Assembly (NCBI RefSeq): GCF_000505665.1
Contig: NC_023033.1
Coordinates: 372,001 to 436,000, forward strand
Length of the DNA stretch: 64,000 nucleotides
Direction: 5' to 3'
DNA from: Thermosynechococcus sp. NK55a
GTDB taxonomy: Bacteria; Cyanobacteriota; Cyanobacteriia; Thermosynechococcales; Thermosynechococcaceae
Below, one piece after another: positions 56,529 to 64,000 of the stretch (position 1 is its first letter; each line of letters starts with the position of its first letter). The notes under the pieces were generated by a model, which did not search any database, had not been told where the DNA came from, and saw nothing but the letters and a program-made list of their open reading frames with translations. Position numbers and translations under genes: made by a program.

Positions 56529-58280
56529 ATGCAACTTTTGGTCAGAAACGATGACCCTGTCCTGACTTTTGCGAACTGCTCACTCACTGTAATGCTGTGG
56601 TTTGGATCAGATATGCTGGCTCCCATTCTTGTGGCACAAGCCGCTCTAGCAACTCCACCCCAACATTCAGCCACCGTCATACAGGAATATTCGCCTCGCT
56701 CAAATGTTGTTGTTCAAGCCAATGCCGTACCCGTCAAGGTCCTACCCCCTGAAGTCTCTTCCCCACCGGCTACAACGGCCTACGTCACACCCACCCACTT
56801 TGCCTACTTTCCCCAAGACATTCGTCCACTCCCCGGCCAATTAGACGATGTGCCAGTCTTTAATAGCAACAGTCCAGAGATGGTGCGCTCGGAGGGGATT
56901 CTCCTCTCGACGTTTCCACCCCAAGGGAAATGGCAACCAGCGGCTCACCTGAACTATCCCCTAGAGGGGCGCTTTGATGTTTTTGCCCACCACATTACTC
57001 AATCCAATCGGGCGGTGAGTACGCCAACCCTCTATTTAGGGCTACTGGCCTACAACCCAACGGATCGCTATGTCACGGTGAGATTTCATCAAGCCGCTAG
57101 TTTTTTAAGTACTCCAGATGCCCCTTTCCGCAATTTGCCCGCCATAGTCGATAACCCCACTGGCTTTGTTTTTTCAGGGCCTGGGAGTCGAGTCACCAAC
57201 CAAGTGCTGCGGGGGGTACGCCAGACCTTCTTTCCCTCACAGGTCACGATTCCTCCTCGCGAAGCGCGGCTGCTGGCTAATCTGCCGTTGCCGTTGCCCA
57301 CCCAATTTCCCAATGCAGTACTCAATCGTGTCCGCGCAGAGTTGATGCTCAATGCCGATGGCGCGGTCGGTCCCAAGTTGCCCTTAATCCCGGATACGAA
57401 TCCCTTTGGTGATGTCTCCTCCTCCAATGGCCGCTCAACCCTAATGTACTTAGAAAGCAGTGGCCCGATTTATCTGGCACAAATGTCAATGTTTGCCCGC
57501 GTGAACGAGCAGGGCATCGAACGGGCACCCACCCTAGAGGAATGGTGGGCACTGCTCCACCGGGGTCAACTGGTTACTCCCCGCGACATTCCACCCACTC
57601 CCCCCACCAGTGATCGGTTTGGTCGCTTCTTCTATGGCCGTGTGGCCGGGGTTAGTCAAGGCTCCCGCTGGCAAGCCACCCTTACCGATCACCAAACCCA
57701 TGGACAGGCTTTAACAATTCCTGCACCGGGGCGGGCCATCTCCTATGGGATTAGTACGCTCCACCGCGGCACCCTTGGCACCGGTCAAATTCAAAGTGCG
57801 CCCATGTTGGTACGCTATCCAGACACTGCCTACTATGCCCACGGCAATTACGGCGTTCACTATAGTTTGACCTTGCCCTTGGTCAACAATACCGGTCAGT
57901 TGCAGTCCGTCGTGCTAACGCTGCAAACCCCTGTCAAGCAAGATCACCGCAGTGTTGTCCTCAAATTTTTGGAACCGCCAGCCCCCCAAGTCTTTTTTCG
58001 AGGAACGGTGCGCGTCCGCTTCACAGATGATTTAGGACAGATGCAAGAGCGCTATGTTCATTTAGTACAACGGCGGGGTCAGCGGGGAGAACCGTTAGTA
58101 ACGTTAAATATGCGTCCAGGTGAAAAAAGGAATGTTACTGTGGATCTGCTCTATCCCCCCGATGCAACGCCACCCCAAGTGCTGACAGTGGCGACATTAC
58201 TTGGCCCTAGCTATGAGAACACCACTCAAGTGCCCGCCGCTCCCAATTCTCTCTCCCTCACACCTGTCACTACACCCTAG
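56529..58280 (+). CDS. DUF3370-type exported cyanobacterial protein
   Basis: The product (583 residues from this ATG) belongs to a large exported family that I know as DUF3370. A hydrophobic segment near the N-terminus (MLAPILVAQAALA, about 29-41) should be the signal. Typical segments follow: DIRPLPGQLDDVPVFNSNSP (about 99-118), GRFDVFAHHI, YLGLLAYNPTDRYVTVRF, YLESSGPIYLAQMSMFA, RFFYGRVAGVSQGSRWQATL, and later YAHGNYGVHYSLTLPLVNN. The function is not known. The beta-rich composition suggests a periplasmic or surface protein. The first in-frame codon (56412) adds a stretch that does not look like protein, so the start is at 56529 or at an internal Met up to 56613. Confidence 0.82.
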   Translation: MQLLVRNDDPVLTFANCSLTVMLWFGSDMLAPILVAQAALATPPQHSATVIQEYSPRSNVVVQANAVPVKVLPPEVSSPPATTAYVTPTHFAYFPQDIRPLPGQLDDVPVFNSNSPEMVRSEGILLSTFPPQGKWQPAAHLNYPLEGRFDVFAHHITQSNRAVSTPTLYLGLLAYNPTDRYVTVRFHQAASFLSTPDAPFRNLPAIVDNPTGFVFSGPGSRVTNQVLRGVRQTFFPSQVTIPPREARLLANLPLPLPTQFPNAVLNRVRAELMLNADGAVGPKLPLIPDTNPFGDVSSSNGRSTLMYLESSGPIYLAQMSMFARVNEQGIERAPTLEEWWALLHRGQLVTPRDIPPTPPTSDRFGRFFYGRVAGVSQGSRWQATLTDHQTHGQALTIPAPGRAISYGISTLHRGTLGTGQIQSAPMLVRYPDTAYYAHGNYGVHYSLTLPLVNNTGQLQSVVLTLQTPVKQDHRSVVLKFLEPPAPQVFFRGTVRVRFTDDLGQMQERYVHLVQRRGQRGEPLVTLNMRPGEKRNVTVDLLYPPDATPPQVLTVATLLGPSYENTTQVPAAPNSLSLTPVTTP

Positions 58281-58291
58281 GAGTCACCACG

Positions 58292-59023
58292 GTGGACAGC
58301 CGCCTCATCCTAATTGGGGATGTGCATGGTCACTACGAGGGTCTGTGCCGTTTGCTGGATCTCGTTTCCCCCACAGTGGGCGATCGCCTCTACTTCCTTG
58401 GTGACCTTGTGGATCGAGGCCCCAGGAGTGCGGCCGTAGTTGAATTGGTGCGACAGTGTGGCTATGGTGCCCTACGGGGTAACCATGAGGATATGATGCT
58501 TCTCACCTTTGAGGGCAAACAAATCAATCCGGCACGACTCTTGGTTTGGTCCCAAAGTGGTGGAGATGAGACGCTTGCCAGCTACACCTCCACAGAGTTG
58601 CTTTGGGAACACTTGGATTGGCTGCACACGGTGCCCCTCTATCAAGATTTAGGGAATGTGTTTATTGTCCATGCGGGGCTGAATCCGGCATTGCCCCTAG
58701 AACAGCAAACTCATCAAGAGTGTTGCTGGATTCGCGAGTCCTTTTTGGCTCACCCCAGCCCCTACTTTCCAGATAAAACTATTGTGGTCGGACACACCAT
58801 TACCTTTACGTTTCCCAGGGTTCAAGCAGGACAAATTGTGCGGGGTGCCGGTTGGCTAGACATTGAAACCGGTGCTTACCATCGCCGCAGTGGCTACCTG
58901 ACGGCCCTCGACTGGACCAATCAATGGGTCTATCAAGTGAATGTGCTCTACGGTGGTACTCGCCAGGGGGAACTGGACACATTTCTTGTCGATTTGGCAA
59001 AGTTGTCTTGGAATAGGGGCTAG
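58292..59023 (+). CDS. PPP-family metallophosphatase
   Basis: The 243-residue product has the PPP phosphatase motifs: LILIGDVHGHYEGL (about 5-18), YFLGDLVDRGPRS, ALRGNHEDMMLL, VHAGLNPALPLEQQ and the final VVGHTITFTFP. These bind two metals. It could be a protein Ser/Thr phosphatase or a diadenosine-polyphosphate hydrolase, and the sequence alone does not separate these. The GTG at 58292 is the start. The preceding DUF3370 gene ends 11 bases upstream, so the two are likely cotranscribed. Its stop shares CTAG with lspA (59020-59023). Confidence 0.88.
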   Translation: MDSRLILIGDVHGHYEGLCRLLDLVSPTVGDRLYFLGDLVDRGPRSAAVVELVRQCGYGALRGNHEDMMLLTFEGKQINPARLLVWSQSGGDETLASYTSTELLWEHLDWLHTVPLYQDLGNVFIVHAGLNPALPLEQQTHQECCWIRESFLAHPSPYFPDKTIVVGHTITFTFPRVQAGQIVRGAGWLDIETGAYHRRSGYLTALDWTNQWVYQVNVLYGGTRQGELDTFLVDLAKLSWNRG

Positions 59024-59496
59024 CGTTGGTGCGACGCGGACCACAAAAGACACACAATGCCGATGTTGATGGCAATGTCTGCCACATTAAAGACGGGAAA
59101 TTGAATCCAGCGAAAATCCAAGAAGTCAACCACCTCACCCGTGAGCAAGCGATCAATGCCATTGCCCAAGGCGCCACCCAGTAAACAACCATAGCCCACC
59201 TGCTGCCAGCGATCTAACCGCGGACCTAGAATTGCCCAAGTGATCAGCCCCAAGCTAACAATGAGGGACAGCCAGCGCAACCAGAGACTGCCATTGGCAA
59301 AGAGGCTAAAGGCTGCCCCAGTATTCGTAACGTAGGTAATGTGAAAGACACCCGGGATAATGGGCGTTGTTTGCGGCGGCACTGTGAGGGCATAGGTGGC
59401 CACAATCCATGCTTTGGTCAGGCGATCGCTAGCTAAGGCGAGACCAGCGACCCACCAAAAGAGGAAGTTCTTGATCTTCAACCGCTGACTGTTCAT
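59020..59496 (-). CDS. lspA: Signal peptidase II (lipoprotein signal peptidase)
   Basis: LspA removes the signal peptide from diacylated prolipoproteins in the cytoplasmic membrane. The 158-residue product has four hydrophobic helices and the catalytic Asp pair in GGALGNGIDRLLTGEVVDFL and FPVFNVADIAINIG. The conserved TNTGAAFSLF motif is also present. The ATG at 59496 overlaps the mrp stop as ATGA (59493-59496), so translation is coupled. Length is normal. Its stop shares CTAG with the phosphatase gene on the plus strand. Confidence 0.95.
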   Translation of the reverse strand: MNSQRLKIKNFLFWWVAGLALASDRLTKAWIVATYALTVPPQTTPIIPGVFHITYVTNTGAAFSLFANGSLWLRWLSLIVSLGLITWAILGPRLDRWQQVGYGCLLGGALGNGIDRLLTGEVVDFLDFRWIQFPVFNVADIAINIGIVCLLWSASHQR

Positions 59497-60572
59497 CCCA
59501 CAGAGCTCAGGGCAGCCACAGAGACTCGTGCTGCCACCTGTTGGGCGATCGCCCGCAGCGCTTGAGCGGCAGCCGACTGCGGATCCGCAATCAGAATCGG
59601 TTGACCCAAATCCCCCCCTTCCCGCACGGGCAATTCCAAGGGTATCTGTCCCAAAAGCGGCACACCCATTTCCGCTGCCAAGGCTTCGCCACCGCCACTG
59701 CCAAAAATGTCATAGCGACGATTGGGCAGATCAGGGGGAATAAAGTAACTCATATTTTCCACTAACCCCAGGACCGTTACCCCCAACTGCTGAAACATCC
59801 GCAATCCCCGCCGCGCATCCCCAAGGGCAACGGGTTGGGGCGTTGTTACAATCACCACACCCGCCATGGGCACCGCTTGAGCCAGGGTGAGTTGGGCATC
59901 CCCAGTGCCCGGGGGCAAATCCACAATCAGATAGTCCAATGCCCCCCAATTACTTTGGTAGAGAAATTGGCGAATAATGCCGTTGAGCATGGGACCACGC
60001 CAAATGACTGGCTGATCGCGATCAATTAGGAAGGCCATGGAGACCACTTTCAAGCCGTGGGCCACTGGGGGTAACAGGACATCGCCTCTTGCTTCCTTGC
60101 GCACTTCGACAATGGCCTCCTCTAGCCCCAGCATCGTGGGGACATTGGGTCCATAGATATCGGCATCAATAATGCCGACGGCAGCCCCCGCTTGGGCAAG
60201 GGCCAGGGCTAAATTCACAGCAACGGTGCTTTTGCCAACTCCTCCTTTACCACTGGAGACAGCAATAATATTTTTGACCCCCGGTACATTGGTACGATCG
60301 GGCAGACTTTTTTGCTGGGGCGTTTCAGCGGTCACTGCCACTTGCACATCCATTACCCCCGGTAGGGCAAAGACGGCCTTTTTGCAATCTTCGACAATGA
60401 ATTCCCGTAGGGGGCAGGCGGGGGTTGTCAGCACCAGTGTAAAACGAACCGTGCCATCCTCAATGGCGACATCGCGGATCATGTTCAACTCCACCAGCGA
60501 TCGCCGCAGTTCCGGATCTTCAACGGGGCGCAGTGCTGCTAAAACAGATTCAACGGTTAGGGGGGCGCTCAT
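59493..60572 (-). CDS. mrp: Mrp/NBP35-type iron-sulfur carrier ATPase
   Basis: The 359-residue product joins a DUF59/MIP18 domain (VLAALRPVEDPELRRSLVEL, about 6-25) to a deviant Walker P-loop ATPase (IAVSSGKGGVGKSTVAVNLA, about 103-122; IIDADIYGPNVPTMLG; LIVDLPPGTGDAQLTLAQ). Such proteins carry Fe-S clusters to apoproteins. Many bacterial members have a CxxC after ENMSYF. Here this site reads FIPPDLPNRRYDIFG, with no Cys. Cyanobacterial homologs as I know them are similar, so this may be a subfamily trait rather than a defect. The ATG at 60572 is clear. It is cotranscribed with lspA. Confidence 0.93.
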   Translation of the reverse strand: MSAPLTVESVLAALRPVEDPELRRSLVELNMIRDVAIEDGTVRFTLVLTTPACPLREFIVEDCKKAVFALPGVMDVQVAVTAETPQQKSLPDRTNVPGVKNIIAVSSGKGGVGKSTVAVNLALALAQAGAAVGIIDADIYGPNVPTMLGLEEAIVEVRKEARGDVLLPPVAHGLKVVSMAFLIDRDQPVIWRGPMLNGIIRQFLYQSNWGALDYLIVDLPPGTGDAQLTLAQAVPMAGVVIVTTPQPVALGDARRGLRMFQQLGVTVLGLVENMSYFIPPDLPNRRYDIFGSGGGEALAAEMGVPLLGQIPLELPVREGGDLGQPILIADPQSAAAQALRAIAQQVAARVSVAALSSVG

Positions 60573-60802
60573 GGGGTAGTGAATAACTGACGTTTATTGA
60601 GTAGCTTAGGTAGCGATCGTACCATGTTGGGCAAGTTCCCCTGTCGCCAACAGCAGCGATACCGCTGCGCTGCCAAGAAGTTAAGCCTCTGAAAACCGCT
60701 AAAGTCACCGTGGGCGAGAATCACTTCCCCCAGGCCATAATTTCTAGAAAAGGGCGGTATTCTGGAAAGTATGAGCCATTTGGGATCAGAAGGATTGCAA
60801 CG

Positions 60803-62410
60803 TTGACTCACTCCACCCTCCACCAACCGGATACAGCCACTGGCCAAGGCCTGCAACGCCAACTCATTGTCATTCTCGATTTTGGGTCGCAATACTCGGA
60901 ACTGATTGCCCGCCGCATTCGGGAGACCCAAGTCTATTCCGAGGTCATTTCCTATCGCACCACTGCTGAGCAACTCGCCCAATTGGCACCCAAGGGCATT
61001 ATTCTCTCCGGTGGCCCCAACTCTGTCTATGACGAAAATGCGCCCCAATGCGATCCGGAGATCTGGAACCTGGGGATTCCCATTCTTGGGGTGTGCTACG
61101 GCATGCAACTGATGGTGCAACAGTTGGGGGGAAGGGTGGAGCGAGCGATCGCCGGCGAGTATGGCAAGGCGGCGCTTTTTATTGATGACCCCACGGATCT
61201 GCTCACCAATGTTGAGCAGGAAACAATTATGTGGATGAGTCATGGCGATAGTGTCACGGAGTTGCCCCCGGGTTTTCGGGTCTTGGCGCATACCCACAAT
61301 ACGCCAATGGCAGCGATCGCCCATCCCGAGCGGAAACTCTATGGAGTTCAGTTTCACCCAGAGGTGGTGCATTCCCTGGGGGGCATTGCCCTGATCCGCA
61401 ACTTTGTCTATCACATTTGTGATTGCGAACCCACTTGGACAACTGCTGCCTTTGTTGAAGAAGCCATCCGGGAAGTGCGAGCCAAAGTGGGGGACAAACG
61501 GGTGCTCCTTGCCCTGTCGGGGGGGGTAGATTCCTCGACGCTGGCCTTTTTGCTGCACCGTGCCATTGGCGATCAACTCACCTGTATGTTTATTGATCAA
61601 GGGTTTATGCGCAAAGGGGAACCCGAGCGACTTCTCAAGCTCTTTCAGGAGCAGTTTCACATCAAGGTGGAGTACGTCAATGCCCGCGATCGCTTCCTTG
61701 CCCAACTGGTGGGGGTCACCGATCCTGAAGAAAAGCGCAAACGCATTGGCCATGAATTTATCCGCGTTTTCGAAGAAGAATCACAGCGGCTAGGTCCCTT
61801 TGACTACTTAGCGCAGGGAACCCTTTATCCCGATGTCATTGAATCTGCCAATGCCAACATTGACCCCCAAACTGGTGAGCGCGTAGCCGTGAAAATTAAA
61901 AGCCACCACAATGTTGGCGGCCTGCCGGAGAACTTGCGTTTTAAGCTGGTGGAACCCCTACGCAAGCTCTTTAAGGATGAAGTGCGCCAAGTGGGGCGAT
62001 CGCTGGGGCTACCCGAAGAAATTGTGCGGCGGCATCCCTTTCCCGGTCCTGGTTTAGCAATTCGGATTCTGGGGGAAGTGACCCCGGAACGCCTAGAGAT
62101 TCTGCGGGATGCGGATCTGATTGTGCGGCAGGAAATTAACCGCGCTGAGATGTATCACGACTTTTGGCAAGCCTTTGCGGTGCTACTGCCGATTCGTACC
62201 GTGGGAGTCATGGGGGATCAGCGCACCTATGCCTATCCGGTGGTGCTGCGATTTGTCACTAGCGAAGATGGCATGACCGCCGACTGGGCACGGGTCCCCT
62301 ACGACCTCCTGGAGCGAATTTCTAACCGCATTGTCAACGAAGTGCCGGGGGTGAATCGGGTGGTCTATGACATTACCTCCAAGCCGCCGGGAACCATTGA
62401 GTGGGAGTAA
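60803..62410 (+). CDS. guaA: GMP synthase (glutamine-hydrolysing)
   Basis: GuaA amidates XMP to GMP with ATP and glutamine. The product (about 535 residues) has the glutaminase domain with [30 protein letters not shown] (nucleophile Cys) and YGVQFHPEV. The synthetase domain has [18 protein letters not shown] (P-loop of N-type ATP pyrophosphatase), and the C-terminal dimerisation domain has [17 protein letters not shown] and [11 protein letters not shown]. The TTG at 60803 fits: AGAAGGA lies eight bases upstream, and in-frame codons further up give no family match. It is divergent from mrp across about 230 bases, in which I see no purine riboswitch. Confidence 0.97.
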   Translation: MTHSTLHQPDTATGQGLQRQLIVILDFGSQYSELIARRIRETQVYSEVISYRTTAEQLAQLAPKGIILSGGPNSVYDENAPQCDPEIWNLGIPILGVCYGMQLMVQQLGGRVERAIAGEYGKAALFIDDPTDLLTNVEQETIMWMSHGDSVTELPPGFRVLAHTHNTPMAAIAHPERKLYGVQFHPEVVHSLGGIALIRNFVYHICDCEPTWTTAAFVEEAIREVRAKVGDKRVLLALSGGVDSSTLAFLLHRAIGDQLTCMFIDQGFMRKGEPERLLKLFQEQFHIKVEYVNARDRFLAQLVGVTDPEEKRKRIGHEFIRVFEEESQRLGPFDYLAQGTLYPDVIESANANIDPQTGERVAVKIKSHHNVGGLPENLRFKLVEPLRKLFKDEVRQVGRSLGLPEEIVRRHPFPGPGLAIRILGEVTPERLEILRDADLIVRQEINRAEMYHDFWQAFAVLLPIRTVGVMGDQRTYAYPVVLRFVTSEDGMTADWARVPYDLLERISNRIVNEVPGVNRVVYDITSKPPGTIEWE

Positions 62411-62471
62411 ATTTGCTGGCAGGGGGAGCGATCAGTTTCCCTGGGAGAGATGGTGGTGTGAGGGATGTGGC

Positions 62472-64000
62472 ATGAATAGTAAATGGACGCTGGCCCTTAG
62501 CTTCGGTGCAGGTGTGTGGCTGCCCCTAGGGGCAACGGCGCAATCTGGTCCACCCCAGTGGCAAATTGAGGCTCGGCCGACAACTCCCCCAACCTTTGAA
62601 GTGGTACCAACGCCGGAAACTCCCCCCCAGTGGCAAGCTGGTCCTGAACCCAGTGGCGATCGCCCGTGGCAGCCAGCGACCTCAGAGGAATTGGCGCAAC
62701 CGGTTTTACCTCCCGTCGCTGAGCAGGCACCGAGACCGGTCATTGCCGAAGAACCCCAGTATCGCATTCCCCCCTTAATGCGTCCGCCTACCCGTCTCTT
62801 TAACTTGGAGACGGCCAATATCCTGCCCGAGCAAACCCTTGAACTGCGGGGGGGAATTCGCAACTATGATCCCGAAGTGGCTGGCGGCGGCGGCGGTCTA
62901 CAAATTTTCTATGGCTCCATTGACTATGCCATCAATCATCGTTTGCAAGTGAGCTTTAGTGGCAATTACTACGACGACCCCTTGGGACGCTTGGTGAATG
63001 GGCTACAACCTGACCTTCAGTTTGGGGCGATCGCCGGTGGTTTCAAATATCAAGTGCATCGTGGCAAAAACCTCTCTGTAGCCGTGGCTGGCTCCCTAGA
63101 GGCGGTGCGGCTGCGATCGAGCAATTTTCTCTTTACGCCTGCTGCGGCGCCAACAGGGACATGGACGGTGGCTGCTTCACTCCAAGTTCCCCTTACCTAC
63201 ACCTTCAATCCCCAGTTACAGTGGCACTTTACACCAAACCTCACCTACTTTCCCGCCACCATTAACGGCGGGGCAAACTTCTACGACACCAACGTCAACT
63301 TTGGCACCGGCATCAGTTGGCAACCCCATCCTCGGTTTAACCTCTTTGCCGATGTGAATATGCCGGTGGGGCCTGGGGGCAATGCGGTGCGCAGTAGTGA
63401 TGGCGCGATCGTCAACCTGCCCGTGTGGAGTGCTGGTGTGCGTTTCCTCGTGAACCCCTCGGTGAGTATTGATCTGGCAGCAACCAACGCCTTTGGAATC
63501 ACCCCTGCAAGTCGTACCTTGGCTTTTTTGCCCGGTGCCGATCAAGTGGGCATCATGGCGGGATTAAGCTATACCCCCAATATGGGACCTGATTTTGCTC
63601 CCCCTTTTCTGCCCAGTTTTCGCAGCGGGCCGCGGCAACCCCTCACAGATCGCGATCGCCAGCTGCTCCTTAATGGTCTGACTCTTACTTCCCCCAGTAC
63701 CCTCGATCCAGGTATGCTGTACCTGCGGGGCAATAGCGGCACCACAGGAACCGGTTTTCAGGTGGGCTTTGGGCTGGCCTACGATGCCCAATTGACTGTT
63801 GCCATTGAACAGTGGGAGCGCGGCAGAACCCTCATCGAAAACATCAACTACAGTGGCAACCTGCAGTTGGGGCTGGCAGCCAAGTTGCGCTTCCTCGATC
63901 AGGCTCAAGGAGATCCCTTTTCTTTCGCCTTTCAAGGCTCATTTAATCGTGGCATTGAGCAGGGAGGGGGTGCGAGTCGTTCCCTAGGGGGTTTGGAACT
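62472..64000 (+). CDS. Exported outer-membrane-type beta-rich protein, cut by window end
   Basis: An ATG at 62472 opens a frame that stays open to the window edge (about 509 codons). It starts with a signal peptide (LALSFGAGVWLPLGATA, cleavage before QSG near 25), followed by a Pro-rich segment (about 26-105). Then comes a long beta-rich part with alternating hydrophobic and polar residues, such as LELRGGIRNYDPEV, NFYDTNVNFGTGIS and FNLFADVNMPVGPGG. The pattern suggests a barrel in the outer membrane, but I recognise no family. The GC content and codon use are like the neighbours. No gene overlaps it on the plus strand. The opposite-strand frames are shadows. Confidence 0.72.
   Translation, partial: MNSKWTLALSFGAGVWLPLGATAQSGPPQWQIEARPTTPPTFEVVPTPETPPQWQAGPEPSGDRPWQPATSEELAQPVLPPVAEQAPRPVIAEEPQYRIPPLMRPPTRLFNLETANILPEQTLELRGGIRNYDPEVAGGGGGLQIFYGSIDYAINHRLQVSFSGNYYDDPLGRLVNGLQPDLQFGAIAGGFKYQVHRGKNLSVAVAGSLEAVRLRSSNFLFTPAAAPTGTWTVAASLQVPLTYTFNPQLQWHFTPNLTYFPATINGGANFYDTNVNFGTGISWQPHPRFNLFADVNMPVGPGGNAVRSSDGAIVNLPVWSAGVRFLVNPSVSIDLAATNAFGITPASRTLAFLPGADQVGIMAGLSYTPNMGPDFAPPFLPSFRSGPRQPLTDRDRQLLLNGLTLTSPSTLDPGMLYLRGNSGTTGTGFQVGFGLAYDAQLTVAIEQWERGRTLIENINYSGNLQLGLAAKLRFLDQAQGDPFSFAFQGSFNRGIEQGGGASRSLGGLE

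Noticed and set aside
60573-60802. Possible purine riboswitch ahead of guaA
   Set aside because: No conserved purine aptamer core is visible in the spacer. The promoter and the AGAAGGA site are enough.
60569-61753. A 394-codon open frame on the minus strand
   Set aside because: It lies opposite guaA, whose protein is unmistakable. The antisense frame has no family motif and arises from codon bias in a GC-rich gene.

Overview
The window comes from a unicellular, probably thermophilic cyanobacterium, most like Thermosynechococcus. The clade call rests on the photosystem antenna gene isiA, the clock-output regulator rpaA, sipA, a cytochrome cM-like gene, sucrose synthase, many cyanobacteria-only genes (CGLD27, DUF3318 and DUF3370 types), and the abundant palindrome GCGATCGC (HIP1) scattered through genes and spacers. 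The genus call is inference from protein resemblance. Almost all of it is dense chromosomal core sequence on both strands. I see no rRNA, insertion sequence, prophage or CRISPR array, and one tRNA (Pro, anticodon CGG).

Layout. 0-7 kb (minus strand): clpP (cut by the window edge), an egtD-type methyltransferase, a frameshifted solute-binding protein, infB, rimM and cbiC. 7-13 kb (plus): CGLD27, asparaginase, mtnA, a SpoIIM-like membrane protein and ilvD. 13-16 kb (minus): cobK, a small membrane protein, an aldo/keto reductase and rsmD, followed by an 860-base spacer with an intrinsic terminator just ahead of rsmD. 16.6-21.4 kb: tRNA-Pro, a DUF3318 gene, isiA with its iron-type promoter and terminator, a GGDEF protein and a LuxR-type regulator. 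21.5-27.7 kb: sucrose synthase, a glutamate symporter, an alpha/beta hydrolase and ATP sulfurylase. 27.7-28.9 kb: a 1.25-kb spacer hiding a 47-residue gene behind a structured leader. 28.9-36.5 kb: a GH3 glycosidase, a META-domain protein, rlmB, ispH-dxr (MEP isoprenoid pathway) and nurA. 36.6-45 kb: a conserved exported protein, pipY, cysH, glyQ, a polysaccharide deacetylase, and the tightly packed ubiX/LapA-like/SDR/muramidase cluster. 45-56 kb: metH, a four-carbon sugar-acid kinase, cytM, sipA coupled to a glycosyltransferase, rlmN, a membrane-anchored NYN nuclease and rpaA. 56-64 kb: a DUF3370 protein, a PPP-type phosphatase, lspA, mrp, guaA and a barrel-like exported protein cut by the end.

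Linked functions: cbiC, cobK and B12-dependent metH share the cobalamin branch; sat and cysH belong to sulfate assimilation; dxr and ispH form a short operon; sipA, rpaA and the two other regulators are signalling genes; isiA is the iron-stress antenna. Several convergent gene pairs overlap by exactly four bases at a shared CTAG or CTAA, leaving no room for a terminator between them. The most interesting unexplained signals are the 47-residue gene at 28431-28574 with two mutually exclusive hairpins at its ribosome-binding site, the rsmD leader with a short ORF and terminator, and the homopolymer frameshift in the solute-binding protein.
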